In this document: positions 1 through 9,293 of the stretch, piece after piece
How positions within the stretch are numbered: position 1 is the stretch's first letter
How the letters are laid out: each line of letters starts with the position of its first letter
Assembly (NCBI RefSeq): GCF_036855935.1
Contig: NZ_JASPFK010000001.1
Coordinates: forward strand, 1,986,501-2,050,500
Direction: 5' to 3'
Length of the DNA stretch: 64,000 bases
Origin: Sphingomonas sp. LR60
Lineage (GTDB): Bacteria > Pseudomonadota > Alphaproteobacteria > Sphingomonadales > Sphingomonadaceae
The notes under the pieces: model-generated
What the model was told of the DNA's origin: nothing
The model's input: the letters and a program-made list of their open reading frames with translations, nothing else
Databases searched by the model: none
Translations under genes and position numbers: made by a program

Positions 1-2
1 GC

Positions 3-848
3 ACCGGCGCGGGTATCCGCTTGTTCTGCGCCGGGATCGGCGCCGCACACCCCGATCTTGTCGATGCGTCGCGCCGCCTGCGTCGCAGCGAATATGCGGA
101 ATGCGCGCGCCATGGCGTTGACCAGATCCTGGAGGTGCAGATCGGCATCGACGGCATCGCCTTCGCCGAGGCACTGCAGGGACCCGGTATGACGCTGACC
201 CCGGCCGACATCTATCGCGCGCTCGCCGCCACGCCGCTCGGCCGGCGCAATCGCGCGCGGCTGTGGCGCGACGTGAACCCGGCGCTGCCCGCGATCCCGA
301 TCCAGGTGTATGGCCCGCCGGCTACCAGCGGCACTCGCGATGCACTTGCGGAGCTGATCCTCGCCAAGGGCTGCGAGGCGGTCGAGCCGGACACGGTCGG
401 ATTGCACGACCGTGATCCGAACGCCTTTGCGACCCGCTGCCAGCGGCTTCGCGAGGACGGCGCCTATGTCGATGCCGGTGAGAACGACAATCTGATCGTC
501 CAGAAGCTGCGCTCCAACCCCAATGCGCTCGGCATCTTCGGCTACGGCTATCTCGAACAGAATGCCGGCGTCGTTCGCGGCGTGCCGTTGAACGGCGTCG
601 CTCCCACCTATGCGACGATCGCCAGCGGCGCCTATCCGGGCGCGCGCCCGTTGTTCATCTACGTCAAGAAGGCGCACCTGCGCGCCATCCCCGGGCTGCG
701 CGCGTTCCTGCGCCAATATGCGACATTGTGGGGCGCGAACGGGCCGCTCGTGAAGCGCGGGCTGATCGCCACACCCTTGCCAGTCCAGCGCCGTGCCGCA
801 GCGATCATCGCCAGCGAAACCGCGCTCGACCCGCGCGAGCTGCACTGA
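3..848 (+). CDS. pstS: Phosphate ABC transporter substrate-binding protein PstS (5' truncated)
   Basis: The periplasmic phosphate-binding subunit of the Pst importer delivers Pi to PstC/PstA. The gene begins before the window, and 281 codons are visible. The phosphate-site motif TSGTRDAL is present near the middle, followed by the typical block ENDNLIVQKL and an NALGIFGYGYLEQN stretch as in other PstS proteins. The C-terminal part resembles the family end (LFIYVKKAHL, then a helix). The stop TGA overlaps the pstC start (TGATG), so the genes are probably translationally coupled. Expression is normally induced by PhoB under Pi starvation; the promoter lies outside the window. The first visible codons are not the true start. 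Confidence 0.93.
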   Translation, partial: TGAGIRLFCAGIGAAHPDLVDASRRLRRSEYAECARHGVDQILEVQIGIDGIAFAEALQGPGMTLTPADIYRALAATPLGRRNRARLWRDVNPALPAIPIQVYGPPATSGTRDALAELILAKGCEAVEPDTVGLHDRDPNAFATRCQRLREDGAYVDAGENDNLIVQKLRSNPNALGIFGYGYLEQNAGVVRGVPLNGVAPTYATIASGAYPGARPLFIYVKKAHLRAIPGLRAFLRQYATLWGANGPLVKRGLIATPLPVQRRAAAIIASETALDPRELH

Positions 849-2224
849 TGTCGGCGCTCGCGCTCCTGTTCCTGATCGCGGCGCTCGGACTGATCGGCTG
901 GGTCGTGGCCCGCGCGCGCGCCGTCCGCTTCCGCAGCACGACCACCCGCCGGTTCAGCTCGCTGCCCCAGCATCACGGCTGGTATGTCGCGATGTGGACC
1001 TTGCTGCCCGCGCTGGTGTTCCTCGCGGTCTGGCACTCGGTCGCCCCCGCCTTGGTCACCGACGCGGTCATCGCCACCCCGGCTGCCGCCACGCTGCCAG
1101 CACCGGGGCTGGACCGCGCCGCCATCCTGTCGGAGGCGCGCAACCTCGCCAATGGGGACCCGTGGGGCGCGTTCCACCCGCTGTCGGAACGACTAGCCCC
1201 CGCCTATGCGGCCGCGCAGTCGCGCTATGACCTGATCGCCACCACGATCGCGCTGCTGCTCGCCTTTTCGGGTGGTGCGGTCGCCTTTCTGCGCGTCCGT
1301 CCCGGTTTTTCGGCGCGCTCGCAGGTGGAGCGCGTCGTCATGGGGCTGTTGCTCGTCGCCTCGCTAATCGCGATCCTCACCACAATCGGCATCGTCGCCT
1401 CGCTGCTGGTCGAGAGCGCGCGCTTCTTCCGCATTGTTCCGATTACCGACTTCCTGTTCGGCACGCACTGGAGCCCGCAGGTGATCGACGCGCGCGATCC
1501 CGGCGCGGCGCTGGGCGCGGTGCCGTTGTTCTGGGGCACGTTCTTCATCGGCGCGGTGATCGCGATGGCGGTCGCGGTCCCGCTCGGGTTGATGAGCGCC
1601 ATCTACTTGACGCAATATGCACGCCAGACGACCCGGCGCTGGATGAAGCCGATGCTGGAGATCCTCGCGGGCGTGCCAACCGTCGTCTACGGTTACTTCG
1701 CCGCGCTGACCGTCGCACCGGCGGTGCGCGACCTCGGCGTCGCACTCGGCGTCCGCTGGGCCTCGTCGGAAAGCGCGCTGGCCGCCGGCGTGGTGATGGG
1801 TGTGATGATCATTCCCTTCGTGTCGTCGATGGCCGACGACTCGCTCTCCGCCGTCCCCGCCTCGATGCGCGATGGCAGCCTGGCGATGGGGGCGACCAGT
1901 TCGGAGACGATCCGCCGCGTGCTCGTCCCCGCCGCGTTGCCTGGCGTCGTCGGCGGCGTCTTGCTCGCAGTCAGCCGCGCGATTGGCGAGACGATGATCG
2001 TCGTCATGGCCGCGTCGGGCGTCGCCTCGCTGACCCTGAACCCCTTTGCGAGCACGACGACCGTCACCAAGCAGATCGTCGACCTGCTCACCGGCGAGGC
2101 CGAGTTCGATTCGGCCAAGACGCTCGCCGCCTTTGCGCTCGGATTGACGCTGTTCGTCATCACCTTGCTGCTCAACGTCGTCGCCTTGATCGTCGTGCGC
2201 CGTTACCGCGAAGCCTATGAATAA
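848..2224 (+). CDS. pstC: Phosphate ABC transporter permease PstC
   Basis: Inner-membrane permease of the Pst system, 458 aa. The ATG at 848 overlaps the pstS stop and is preferred to an upstream in-frame ATG at 728 that lies inside pstS. The N-terminal half carries membrane segments and an extra periplasmic stretch typical of the long alphaproteobacterial PstC. The permease domain follows (about residues 235-455) with the ABC-contact loop around SSETIRRVLVPAALPGVVGG and the helix AVSRAIGETMIVV. It overlaps pstA by 8 bases at its end. It forms the channel as a heterodimer with PstA. Confidence 0.94.
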   Translation: MSALALLFLIAALGLIGWVVARARAVRFRSTTTRRFSSLPQHHGWYVAMWTLLPALVFLAVWHSVAPALVTDAVIATPAAATLPAPGLDRAAILSEARNLANGDPWGAFHPLSERLAPAYAAAQSRYDLIATTIALLLAFSGGAVAFLRVRPGFSARSQVERVVMGLLLVASLIAILTTIGIVASLLVESARFFRIVPITDFLFGTHWSPQVIDARDPGAALGAVPLFWGTFFIGAVIAMAVAVPLGLMSAIYLTQYARQTTRRWMKPMLEILAGVPTVVYGYFAALTVAPAVRDLGVALGVRWASSESALAAGVVMGVMIIPFVSSMADDSLSAVPASMRDGSLAMGATSSETIRRVLVPAALPGVVGGVLLAVSRAIGETMIVVMAASGVASLTLNPFASTTTVTKQIVDLLTGEAEFDSAKTLAAFALGLTLFVITLLLNVVALIVVRRYREAYE

Positions 2225-3485
2225 GCGCGCCGCCACCCCCGCGCGCCAGCCGACCGACTGGCAGACGCCCGCGATGCAGCGCCGCGTCCGGCGTCGCTAT
2301 GCGGCGGAGCGGCGCTTCCGCGCGATGGGCGTAGCGGCGGTGTTCGTCTCGGCGGCATTCCTCGTCTATCTGCTCGCCACGATGATCGCGCAGGGGGCGA
2401 GCGGCTTCACCGAAACCCGCCTCGCGCTGCCGCTCGACCTGCGCGCGCATGTCGTGGTCAGCCCGTCGCAACTCGGCGGTCCTGCCGCCGACTTCGCGCT
2501 GGCGGGCGCCGGGCTGGAGAATGCCGTCGATGCCGCTGCCGACCGCGCCTTTCCAGCCCAGGGTGGCGCGGCGTTACTATCGGATGGCGCATGGCTGCGC
2601 ATCCGCGATGCGATCAAGCACGACCCGCAAGTGCTGGCTAGGCCGACGACGCTCGATGTGCCGGTCGCGACCGACATCGACATGGCATACAAAGGCGTCG
2701 GCACGCCCGAAAGCGAAGCAGCGGTCGCGGCGCTCGGCCCACATCTCTCGCGCGGCCTCAACGTCAGCTTCTTCACCGGCGCCGACGCGACTGATCCGAC
2801 CCGTGCCGGCATCTGGGGTGCGCTCAAGGGCTCGCTGCTGACGATGGTCGTGACGCTCGCGCTCGCCTTCCCGATCGGCGTTCTCTCGGCGCTGTACCTC
2901 GAGGAATATGCGCCGCGGAACCGCTGGACCGACCTGATCGAAGTCTCGATCAACAATCTCGCCGCCGTGCCCTCGATCATCTTCGGACTGCTCGGGCTCG
3001 CGGTGTTCCTCGGCACGTTCCACATGCCGCGTTCGGGCGCGATCGTCGGGGGGCTGACACTCGCTTTGATGACGATGCCGGTGATCGTCATCGCCGGGCG
3101 GAACGCGATCACCGCCGTGCCGCCGTCGATCCGCGACGCCGCGCGCGCGCTCGGCGCCTCGCCGATCCAGGTCGTCTTCCACCATGTATTGCCGCTGGCG
3201 CTGCCCGGTATCCTGACCGGCACGATCATCGGCATGGCGCGTGCGCTGGGCGAAACTGCGCCGCTGCTGATGATCGGGATGCGCGCCTTCATCGCCGCTC
3301 CGCCGAGCCGGCTGACCGACCCAACCACCGTGCTGCCGGTGCAGATCTTCCTCTGGTCCGACGACGTCCAGACCGGATTCGTCGAGAAGACCTCGGCGGC
3401 GATCATCGTCCTTCTGGTGGTGTTGCTCACGATGAACGGACTCGCCATCTACCTTCGCAATCGTTTTGAGACCCGCTGGAAATGA
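2217..3485 (+). CDS. pstA: Phosphate ABC transporter permease PstA
   Basis: Second permease of the Pst importer, 422 aa. A first membrane helix near residues 40-60 is followed by an alphaproteobacterial N-terminal extension (DUF3333-like) of about 140 residues. The transmembrane permease domain occupies the C-terminal half, with [26 protein letters not shown] and the coupling loop around [19 protein letters not shown] then [12 protein letters not shown]. The start ATG lies inside the pstC end, and the stop overlaps the pstB start (ATGA). The overlaps support one operon and coupled translation. Confidence 0.94.
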   Translation: MNKRAATPARQPTDWQTPAMQRRVRRRYAAERRFRAMGVAAVFVSAAFLVYLLATMIAQGASGFTETRLALPLDLRAHVVVSPSQLGGPAADFALAGAGLENAVDAAADRAFPAQGGAALLSDGAWLRIRDAIKHDPQVLARPTTLDVPVATDIDMAYKGVGTPESEAAVAALGPHLSRGLNVSFFTGADATDPTRAGIWGALKGSLLTMVVTLALAFPIGVLSALYLEEYAPRNRWTDLIEVSINNLAAVPSIIFGLLGLAVFLGTFHMPRSGAIVGGLTLALMTMPVIVIAGRNAITAVPPSIRDAARALGASPIQVVFHHVLPLALPGILTGTIIGMARALGETAPLLMIGMRAFIAAPPSRLTDPTTVLPVQIFLWSDDVQTGFVEKTSAAIIVLLVVLLTMNGLAIYLRNRFETRWK

Positions 3486-4249
3486 CCAACGCCGCGCCGA
3501 AAATGACCGCCACCGGCGTCAACGTCTTCTACGGACGCAAGCAGGCGATCCGCGACGTGTCGATCGACGTCCGCCGCGAGGATGTCACCGCGTTCATCGG
3601 CCCGTCGGGCTGCGGCAAGTCGACCTTCCTGCGCACGCTCAACCGAATGAACGACACGATCCCCGGCGCGCGGGTCGAGGGTGACATCCGCCTCGATGGC
3701 GAGGATATCTACGCCAAGGCCATGGACGTGGTGCAGTTGCGCGCGCGTGTCGGCATGGTCTTTCAGAAGCCGAACCCCTTCCCCAAGTCGATCTTCGAGA
3801 ATGTCGCATACGGCCCGCGCATCCATGGGCTCGCCCGATCGAAGGCCGATCTCGCGCAGATCGTCGAGCGTTCGCTGACGCGCGCCGGTTTGTGGGCCGA
3901 GGTCAAGGATCGCCTGTCCGAAAGCGGGACCGCGCTGTCGGGCGGCCAGCAACAACGGCTGTGCATCGCGCGCGCGATCGCGGTCGATCCGGAAGTGATC
4001 CTGATGGACGAGCCATGCTCGGCACTCGACCCGATCGCCACCGCCAAGATCGAGGAGTTGATCCACGAATTGCGCGGCCGCTATGCGATCGTGATCGTCA
4101 CCCACAACATGCAGCAGGCGGCGCGCGTCAGCCAGCGGACCGCCTTTTTCCATCTCGGCCAACTGGTCGAATATGGCGACACGTCGGACATCTTCACGAA
4201 CCCGCGTCAGGATCGGACGAAGGACTATATTACAGGCCGGTACGGCTGA
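3482..4249 (+). CDS. pstB: Phosphate ABC transporter ATPase PstB
   Basis: ATPase that powers phosphate import, 255 aa, the normal family length. Visible motifs are Walker [10 protein letters not shown] (about residue 40), the Q-loop region [16 protein letters not shown], the ABC signature [16 protein letters not shown], Walker [14 protein letters not shown], and the switch His in [12 protein letters not shown]. The ATG overlaps the pstA stop by four bases. PstB also acts with PhoU in signalling Pi status to the PhoR/PhoB system in well-studied bacteria. Confidence 0.96.
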   Translation: MTNAAPKMTATGVNVFYGRKQAIRDVSIDVRREDVTAFIGPSGCGKSTFLRTLNRMNDTIPGARVEGDIRLDGEDIYAKAMDVVQLRARVGMVFQKPNPFPKSIFENVAYGPRIHGLARSKADLAQIVERSLTRAGLWAEVKDRLSESGTALSGGQQQRLCIARAIAVDPEVILMDEPCSALDPIATAKIEELIHELRGRYAIVIVTHNMQQAARVSQRTAFFHLGQLVEYGDTSDIFTNPRQDRTKDYITGRYG

Positions 4250-4260
4250 GGATTGCAGGC

Positions 4261-4946
4261 ATGGGGAACACGCAGGAACATACCGTCAAGGCGTTCGACC
4301 AGGACATTGGCCAGCTTCGCGGGTTGATCTCGCAGATGGGCGGACTGGCCGAAAGCGCCATCGCCGACGCGATGATCGCGTTGCAGCGCGGCGACGCCTC
4401 GCTTGCCGAGCGGATCGCCGCCGACGACAAGCGGATCGACGCGATGGAGGCCGAGGTCGAGCGGACCGCCGTCCGCATCATCGCGTTGCGCGCGCCGATG
4501 GCCGACGACCTGCGCGAGGTCGTCGCCGCGCTCAAGATCGCCAGCGTGATCGAGCGGATTGGCGATTACGCCAAGAACATCGCGCGCCGTGTTCCGCGGA
4601 TCGAGAGCGAGCATCGTATCGAGCCGGTGTCGATCCTGCCCGCGATGGGCCGGATGGCCGCCGCGATGGTCCACGACGTCCTCAACGCCTTCGCCGCGCG
4701 CGATCCCGAGGCGGCGCTGGCGGTGTGCCAGAGCGATAATGCGCTCGACGATTTCTACGACAGCATCTTCCGCACACTGGTCACCTTCATGGTCGAAAAC
4801 CCGAAGACGATCAGCGAGTGCGCGCAATTGCTGTTCGTCGCCAAGAATCTCGAACGGATCGGCGATCACGCCACCAACGTCGCCGAGATGGTCTATTTCG
4901 CCGCAACCGGGGTGCGGCTCGTGGAACGCGAAGAGGAGTCGATTGA
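4261..4946 (+). CDS. phoU: Phosphate signalling protein PhoU (3' end frameshifted)
   Basis: PhoU is a cytoplasmic helical regulator that links the Pst transporter to PhoR/PhoB. It has two PhoU repeats: DDKRIDAMEAEVERTAVRII and later the paired helix VAKNLERIGDHATNVAEMVY. The start ATG at 4261 is 11 bases after pstB. The frame has no stop at the expected place. It stays open out of frame through most of phoB to 5400, while a TGA one frame away at 4944-4946 overlaps the phoB ATG (TGATG). One missing base near codons 215-228 would restore a normal protein of about 228 aa. The coordinates given use that expected end. A sequencing error is as likely as a mutation. Confidence 0.85.
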
Positions 4947-5638
4947 TGGCCAAGGCCCGCATGTTGCTGGTGGAGGACGATGCCAGCCTCGCCGAGCTGC
5001 TGGTGTGGCATTTCACCCGCGAGCATTTCGACGTCCAGCACACGATCGATGGCGAAGAGGCGTTGCTGCTCGCCAAGGAGACGCCGCCGGATATCGTCCT
5101 GCTCGACTGGATGGTCGAGGGCATTTCCGGGATCGAGGTATGCCGTCGCCTGCGCCGCGCTGCCGAGACGCAGAATGTGCCGATCATCATGCTCACCGCG
5201 CGCGGCGAGGAGGAAGATCGCGTGCGCGGGCTCGAAACCGGTGCCGACGATTATGTCACCAAGCCGTTTTCGCCGCGCGAATTGGTCGCACGCGTCGGTG
5301 CGGTGCTGCGCCGCGTGCGCCCCGCGCTCGCCGGCGAGCAACTCACCTATGCCGATCTCGAGATGGATACGGTCGGCCACAAGGTCCGGCGCGGCGGTGA
5401 CGTCGTCGCGCTAGGGCCGACGGAATTCCGTCTTCTCAAGCACTTCCTCGAACATCCCGGCCATGTCTTCTCGCGCGAGCGTCTGCTCGACAGTGTCTGG
5501 GGCCACGACAGCGACATCGAGAGCCGTACCGTCGACGTCCACATCCGCCGGCTGCGCAAGGCGATCAATGAAGGCGGACGCCCCGACATCATTCGTACTG
5601 TGCGTTCGGCAGGTTACGCGCTCGACACCGGCCATTGA
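4946..5638 (+). CDS. phoB: Phosphate regulon response regulator PhoB
   Basis: OmpR/PhoB-type transcription activator, 230 aa, that switches on the Pho regulon. The receiver domain (residues 4-120) has the acidic pair D11/D12, phospho-acceptor D54 (IVLLDWMVEG), the conserved Thr in MLTARGEEED and Lys in DDYVTKPFSP. The winged-helix DNA-binding domain (about 130-228) has LGPTEFRLLKHFLEHPG and SRTVDVHIRRLRKAI. The order pst-phoU-phoB is the usual alphaproteobacterial one. The kinase gene phoR is not in the window and may lie upstream. Confidence 0.95.
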   Translation: MAKARMLLVEDDASLAELLVWHFTREHFDVQHTIDGEEALLLAKETPPDIVLLDWMVEGISGIEVCRRLRRAAETQNVPIIMLTARGEEEDRVRGLETGADDYVTKPFSPRELVARVGAVLRRVRPALAGEQLTYADLEMDTVGHKVRRGGDVVALGPTEFRLLKHFLEHPGHVFSRERLLDSVWGHDSDIESRTVDVHIRRLRKAINEGGRPDIIRTVRSAGYALDTGH

Positions 5639-5746
5639 ATCTTTCCGGTGTCGCAACAACGGACCTTTTTCTGTCGTGGGGCGTTGCCCGGACCGCGTGA
5701 TAACAACGCGTTTCTGACCGAACGCACACGGCAGGAGAAAGATAAG

Positions 5747-6247
5747 ATGAAGGCCATTCTTCTCGCGGCAGCCGCCGTCATCGCCATCCCCACGATGGCG
5801 GTTGCACAGGACACGCCGCAGACCACGACGACCGCGCCGGACACCGGTGCTGCGCCGGCGACGACCGCGGACCCGAGCATGCCCGCCGATCCGGCCGCCG
5901 CGCCGCAGACCGACACCACGATGCCCGCCCCGACGACTCAGGCCGATCCGGCTGCGCCGGCCCCCGAAGCCAATGCGCCGATGACCCCGCCGGCCGGTGA
6001 CGCGATGACCCCGCAGTCGGGCGGCGCGATTGGCACGATGAGCGGTGGCGGCTACCAGCCGTCGCAGCCGGCCGTGTCGGGCACCCCGCAGCCGGGTGCG
6101 ATCGTCCGCTACCAGGCCGCGCCATCGCCGTCGCAGGCGTATCCGGCACCTGCGCCCAAGGCGAGCTACCCGATCTGCAAGAAGGGCCAGTATGACGGCT
6201 GCATGCAGGCCAGCGACGCGCGCAAGTCGACGCGGCGCCGCCGCTAA
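5747..6247 (+). CDS. Secreted Ala/Pro/Thr-rich protein of unknown function
   Basis: A 166-aa protein with a clear N-terminal signal sequence (MKAILLAAAAVIAIPTMAVAQ, cleavage expected after AVAQ or nearby). A long low-complexity region rich in Ala, Pro, Thr and Asp follows, then a short C-terminal part with two cysteines (PICKKGQYDGCMQ) and a basic tail ending KSTRRRR. The ATG at 5747 is chosen because GCAGGAGAAA lies just upstream and the signal peptide starts there. The Cys pair could form a disulfide in the periplasm. I do not recognise a family; the role is unknown. Confidence 0.75.
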   Translation: MKAILLAAAAVIAIPTMAVAQDTPQTTTTAPDTGAAPATTADPSMPADPAAAPQTDTTMPAPTTQADPAAPAPEANAPMTPPAGDAMTPQSGGAIGTMSGGGYQPSQPAVSGTPQPGAIVRYQAAPSPSQAYPAPAPKASYPICKKGQYDGCMQASDARKSTRRRR

Positions 6248-6296
6248 CCAAGGTAACTTCGGACGGGCATTGCGCACGTTCGAAGGATGAGTATGG

Positions 6297-6332
6297 AAGG
6301 CGCTTCATTCGTTCAGGAGGGAGCGCCTTTTC
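6297..6332 (+). terminator. Hairpin upstream of the SDR gene (terminator-like)
   Basis: Perfect 8-bp arms AAGGCGCT (6297-6304) and AGCGCCTT (6322-6329) are followed by TTCC. This could end transcription of the secreted-protein gene. The 17-base loop holds AGGAGG, the best ribosome-binding sequence before the ATG at 6334, though its spacing is long. Confidence 0.5.
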
Positions 6333-6333
6333 C

Positions 6334-7236
6334 ATGTCGATCCGTTTCGACGATCGCGTCGCCATCGTCACCGGCGCGGGCGGCGGCCTTGGCCGGCATT
6401 ATGCGCTCGAACTCGCGAAACGCGGTGCCCGCGTCGTCGTCAACGATCTGGGCGGCGATCGCAGAGGCACCGGCGCCTCCGACGCCGCACTGGCGGTCGT
6501 CGAGGAAATCCACGCTGCCGGTGGCACCGCGATGGCGAACGGCGCCAGCGTCGCCGACTATGAGCAGATGGTCGAAATGGTCGCGCACGCCACGGAGGTG
6601 TGGGGCGGCGTCCATATCCTCCTCAACAACGCCGGGGTGTTGCGCGACAAGTCGTTCGCCAAGATGGACCCGGCCGATTTCGCCTTCGTCGTCCAGGTCC
6701 ACCTGCTCGGCAGCGCCAACGCCACCAAGGCGTGCTGGGAGACGTTCCGCGCGCAAAATTACGGCCGCGTTCTGATGACCTCCTCATCGTCCGGCCTGTT
6801 CGGCAATTTCGGGCAAGCGAATTATGCTGCGGCCAAGCTCGGCATCGCCGGGCTTGCGCGCACCTTGCATCTGGAAGGCGCGAAGCACGACATTCGCGTC
6901 AACACCATCGCCCCCACCGCCGGCACCCGCATGACGGAGGGGCTGTTCCCCGATGCCGCCTTCGCTGCCTTCGCGCCCGAAAAGGTCGCGCCGGCCGCGC
7001 TCTATCTGGTCAGCGAAGAAGCGCCCTCCGGCCACATCGTCGGCGCCGGAGCAGGCGTCGTACAAGCCAGCTATATCACGCTCACTCCCGGCGTAGCGCT
7101 GGAAGGCGAAGACCTTTCACCCGAAGGCGTGGCGCGTCACTGGGCCGAGATCCTCGACCGTTCCGACGAGATCGTTCCCGGCTCGGGCGCCGAACAGGCG
7201 ATGCTGATCGCGCGAACCTTGCAACACCCCCAGTGA
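6334..7236 (+). CDS. SDR-family oxidoreductase (MFE-2 dehydrogenase-like)
   Basis: NAD(P)-dependent short-chain dehydrogenase, 300 aa, longer than the 250-aa classical form. The cofactor motif TGAGGGLGR sits near residue 13, then NNAG (LLNNAGVLRD) and the catalytic Ser plus YxxxK (SSSSGLFGNFG ... NYAAAKLGIAG). The sequence style and the C-terminal extension resemble the 3-hydroxyacyl-CoA dehydrogenase domain of peroxisomal multifunctional enzyme type 2, so a role in beta-oxidation or a related acyl-CoA step is likely. The substrate cannot be told from sequence. Confidence 0.88.
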   Translation: MSIRFDDRVAIVTGAGGGLGRHYALELAKRGARVVVNDLGGDRRGTGASDAALAVVEEIHAAGGTAMANGASVADYEQMVEMVAHATEVWGGVHILLNNAGVLRDKSFAKMDPADFAFVVQVHLLGSANATKACWETFRAQNYGRVLMTSSSSGLFGNFGQANYAAAKLGIAGLARTLHLEGAKHDIRVNTIAPTAGTRMTEGLFPDAAFAAFAPEKVAPAALYLVSEEAPSGHIVGAGAGVVQASYITLTPGVALEGEDLSPEGVARHWAEILDRSDEIVPGSGAEQAMLIARTLQHPQ

Positions 7237-7282
7237 AGCCGTGCGCCAAGGCTCGGCACGCGGGCCTTGAACCGTCCTGAAG

Positions 7283-7627
7283 CTATTCCTCGACCAGCTT
7301 CATCAACCGCCGTTCGACCGGCGCGAGCACCGGGCCAAGCTCATGCCCGCGCCGCACCACTTGACCTGCCTCGCCGACCAGCGCCCACATGCCCTGCCGA
7401 TTGCGCAGCGCCGGGCGCTTCTCGACGCGGAACTCGGGGCGCTCGGTGGCACGGCGAAAGGCCGAAAACACCGCAGCGTCGCGCCCAAGATCAAGCGCAT
7501 AGTCCCGCCAATGCCCGGCGGCGACCATCCGGCCGTACAGGTCGAGGATCCGCATCAACTCGGCCCGGTCGAAGGCCACCTGTCGCGATTGACCGGCACC
7601 GGCCGGAAAGGGCGTCACGATCCCCAT
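7283..7627 (-). CDS. DUF2794 family protein
   Basis: Small 114-aa cytoplasmic protein. It matches my memory of the alphaproteobacterial DUF2794 family through YALDLGRDAAVFSAFRRA, a basic stretch EFRVEKRPALRNRQGMWAL and an LMKLVEE end. The stop of the upstream serine acetyltransferase touches this start at 7627, so the two are co-transcribed. The function is not known. Confidence 0.85.
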   Translation of the reverse strand: MGIVTPFPAGAGQSRQVAFDRAELMRILDLYGRMVAAGHWRDYALDLGRDAAVFSAFRRATERPEFRVEKRPALRNRQGMWALVGEAGQVVRRGHELGPVLAPVERRLMKLVEE

Positions 7628-8320
7628 CAGGCGCGGTCACGCTCCTGTCCGCCTTCGGGCTGTTGTTCGGCGATCAGCGCATCGAGCCGCTTCTTCATCG
7701 CCTCCAGCTCGCAGCGCAGCGATTCCACGCGCTGCGTCGCGGGATCGAACATCTCGCGACATGGCGTGCCATAGGGGACGAAGCGCGACTCGGGCGCCGC
7801 CCCGCCCTCGACGACGGTCGGGCGCGCCGGAATGCCCACCATCACCGCCCCCTCGGGCACGTCGCGCGTGACGACAGCGTTCGCGCCGACCCGCGCACGC
7901 GGCCCGACCGTGATCGGCCCCAGCACCTGCGCGCCCGATCCGATGATCGCCCCATCGGCGATCGTCGGATGGCGCTTGCCCGCGACACCGTTATCGGGGC
8001 TGGTCCCGCCCAGCGTCACGCATTGATAGATGGTGACGTCGTCACCGATCTCCGCCGTCTCGCCGATCACCACAAAGCCGTGGTCGATGAAGAAATTGCG
8101 CCCGATCGTCGCCCCGGGATGGATGTCGATCGCGGTCAGCGCGCGGGAGAAATGGTTCACGATCCGCGCCGGCAGGTAGAAACCCGCGCGATACAGCCGA
8201 TTGGCGACCCGATGCCACGCCAGCGCCCAAACGCCGGGATAGGTCAGAACCTCAAGCCGCGAGTGCGGCGCCGGGTCGCGCGCGCGGATCGAGATCCAGA
8301 TAGTTGATCAGTCGCGACAT
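7627..8320 (-). pseudogene. epsC: Serine O-acetyltransferase (EpsC type), frameshifted at codon 10
   Basis: Serine acetyltransferase makes O-acetylserine for cysteine synthesis. The C-terminal 177 residues in one frame give the left-handed beta-helix domain ([44 protein letters not shown]). Upstream, the true start MSRLINYLD (ATG at 8320, AGGGA upstream) is in another frame. One extra base in the sequence around 8290-8297 separates it from the continuation [20 protein letters not shown] and [20 protein letters not shown]. Without that base the protein would be about 230 aa. If the shift is real, a GTG start at 8160 could yield a protein lacking the N-terminal helices. Confidence 0.88.
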
Positions 8321-8477
8321 CCGCGTTCCCTTTTGCCTTCGCCGCAAGATAGAGCGTCGTCGCGCCCGTTTCCATAAGCAGCGCTATCGAGCGAGAAACC
8401 GGATTTTCCTATCGTCATTATGGGATATGACCGATGACGGGCTGCACGGTCCTTCCTGATCGTGCTGGGGAGACCGA

Positions 8478-9248
8478 ATGCAGGCGCTGACGCAACTCGA
8501 TTTTGCCGCACTTTGGCCGTTCATCGCGGTCGGTTTCGGCGCTCAGCTCGTCGATGGCGCACTCGGCATGGCATTCGGAGTCATCTGCAACACGTTGCTC
8601 GTCGCGGTGATCGGGCTGCCCCCGGCGCGTGCGTCGGCGAACGTCCACATCGTCGAGACCTTCACCACCGCGATCTCGGGGATCAGCCACGCGATCACCG
8701 GCAACATCGACAAGGGGTTGTTCCTGCGGCTGCTCGTCCCGGGCGTGATCGGTGGCGTTGCCGGCGCCTATCTGCTGACCAATATCGACGGCGCGGTCGT
8801 GAAGCCGTTCGTGCTCGCCTATCTGGTCGCGATTGGCATCTATCTGCTCGTGCGCGGGCTGATGTTCCCGCCCAAGGTCAGCAAGCCGAAAGTGGTCGAG
8901 CCGCTCGGGCTGCTCGGCGGCTTCATGGACGCTGCCGGCGGCGGTGGCTGGGGGCCGATCGTCACCTCGAATCTGCTGGTGCAGGGCGTCGAACCGCGCA
9001 AGGTCGTCGGCACGGTCAGCGCGGTCGAGTTCTTCCTCACTGCGGTCGTCTCGGCGACCTTCATCTACCATCTGGGCATAAAGGACTTCGCGACTGCGAC
9101 TGTCGGCTTGCTGATCGGCGGGGTGTTCGCCGCGCCGCTGGGCGCGTTCTTCGCCAAGCGCATTCCGATGAAGGTGATGCTGGTGATGGTCGGCACCGTG
9201 CTGACCATCACCAGCACCTACGGCTTCATCCGCGCCGTGCTGATGTAG
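8478..9248 (+). CDS. TSUP-family membrane transporter (TauE/SafE)
   Basis: Inner-membrane protein, 256 aa, with about eight hydrophobic helices and two related halves. Each half starts with a Gly/Asp-rich turn: GAQLVDGALGMAFGV near residue 18 and GGFMDAAGGGGWGP near residue 140. These are marks of the sulfite/organosulfonate exporter family. GGGGAGA-like GGGGAGACCGA precedes the ATG. It is divergent from the serine acetyltransferase gene, which suggests, but does not prove, a sulfur-related substrate. Confidence 0.88.
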   Translation: MQALTQLDFAALWPFIAVGFGAQLVDGALGMAFGVICNTLLVAVIGLPPARASANVHIVETFTTAISGISHAITGNIDKGLFLRLLVPGVIGGVAGAYLLTNIDGAVVKPFVLAYLVAIGIYLLVRGLMFPPKVSKPKVVEPLGLLGGFMDAAGGGGWGPIVTSNLLVQGVEPRKVVGTVSAVEFFLTAVVSATFIYHLGIKDFATATVGLLIGGVFAAPLGAFFAKRIPMKVMLVMVGTVLTITSTYGFIRAVLM

Positions 9249-9254
9249 GCATCC

Positions 9255-9288
9255 GCGTCATTCCCGCTTTCGGCAGGAATGACGATCA
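9255..9288. repeat. Short palindrome between convergent genes
   Basis: The sequence CGTCATTCCCGC ... GGCAGGAATGACG forms an imperfect hairpin between the convergent exporter and ahpD genes. It looks like the core of the longer palindromic repeats elsewhere in the window and may act as a bidirectional terminator. Confidence 0.5.
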
Positions 9289-9293
9289 TCGCC

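Noticed and set aside
3892-5400. Single 502-residue protein fusing PhoU with a C-terminal domain
   Set aside because: The C-terminal part is phoB read in the wrong frame, as shown by Arg/Ala-rich nonsense and the intact PhoB in the other frame.
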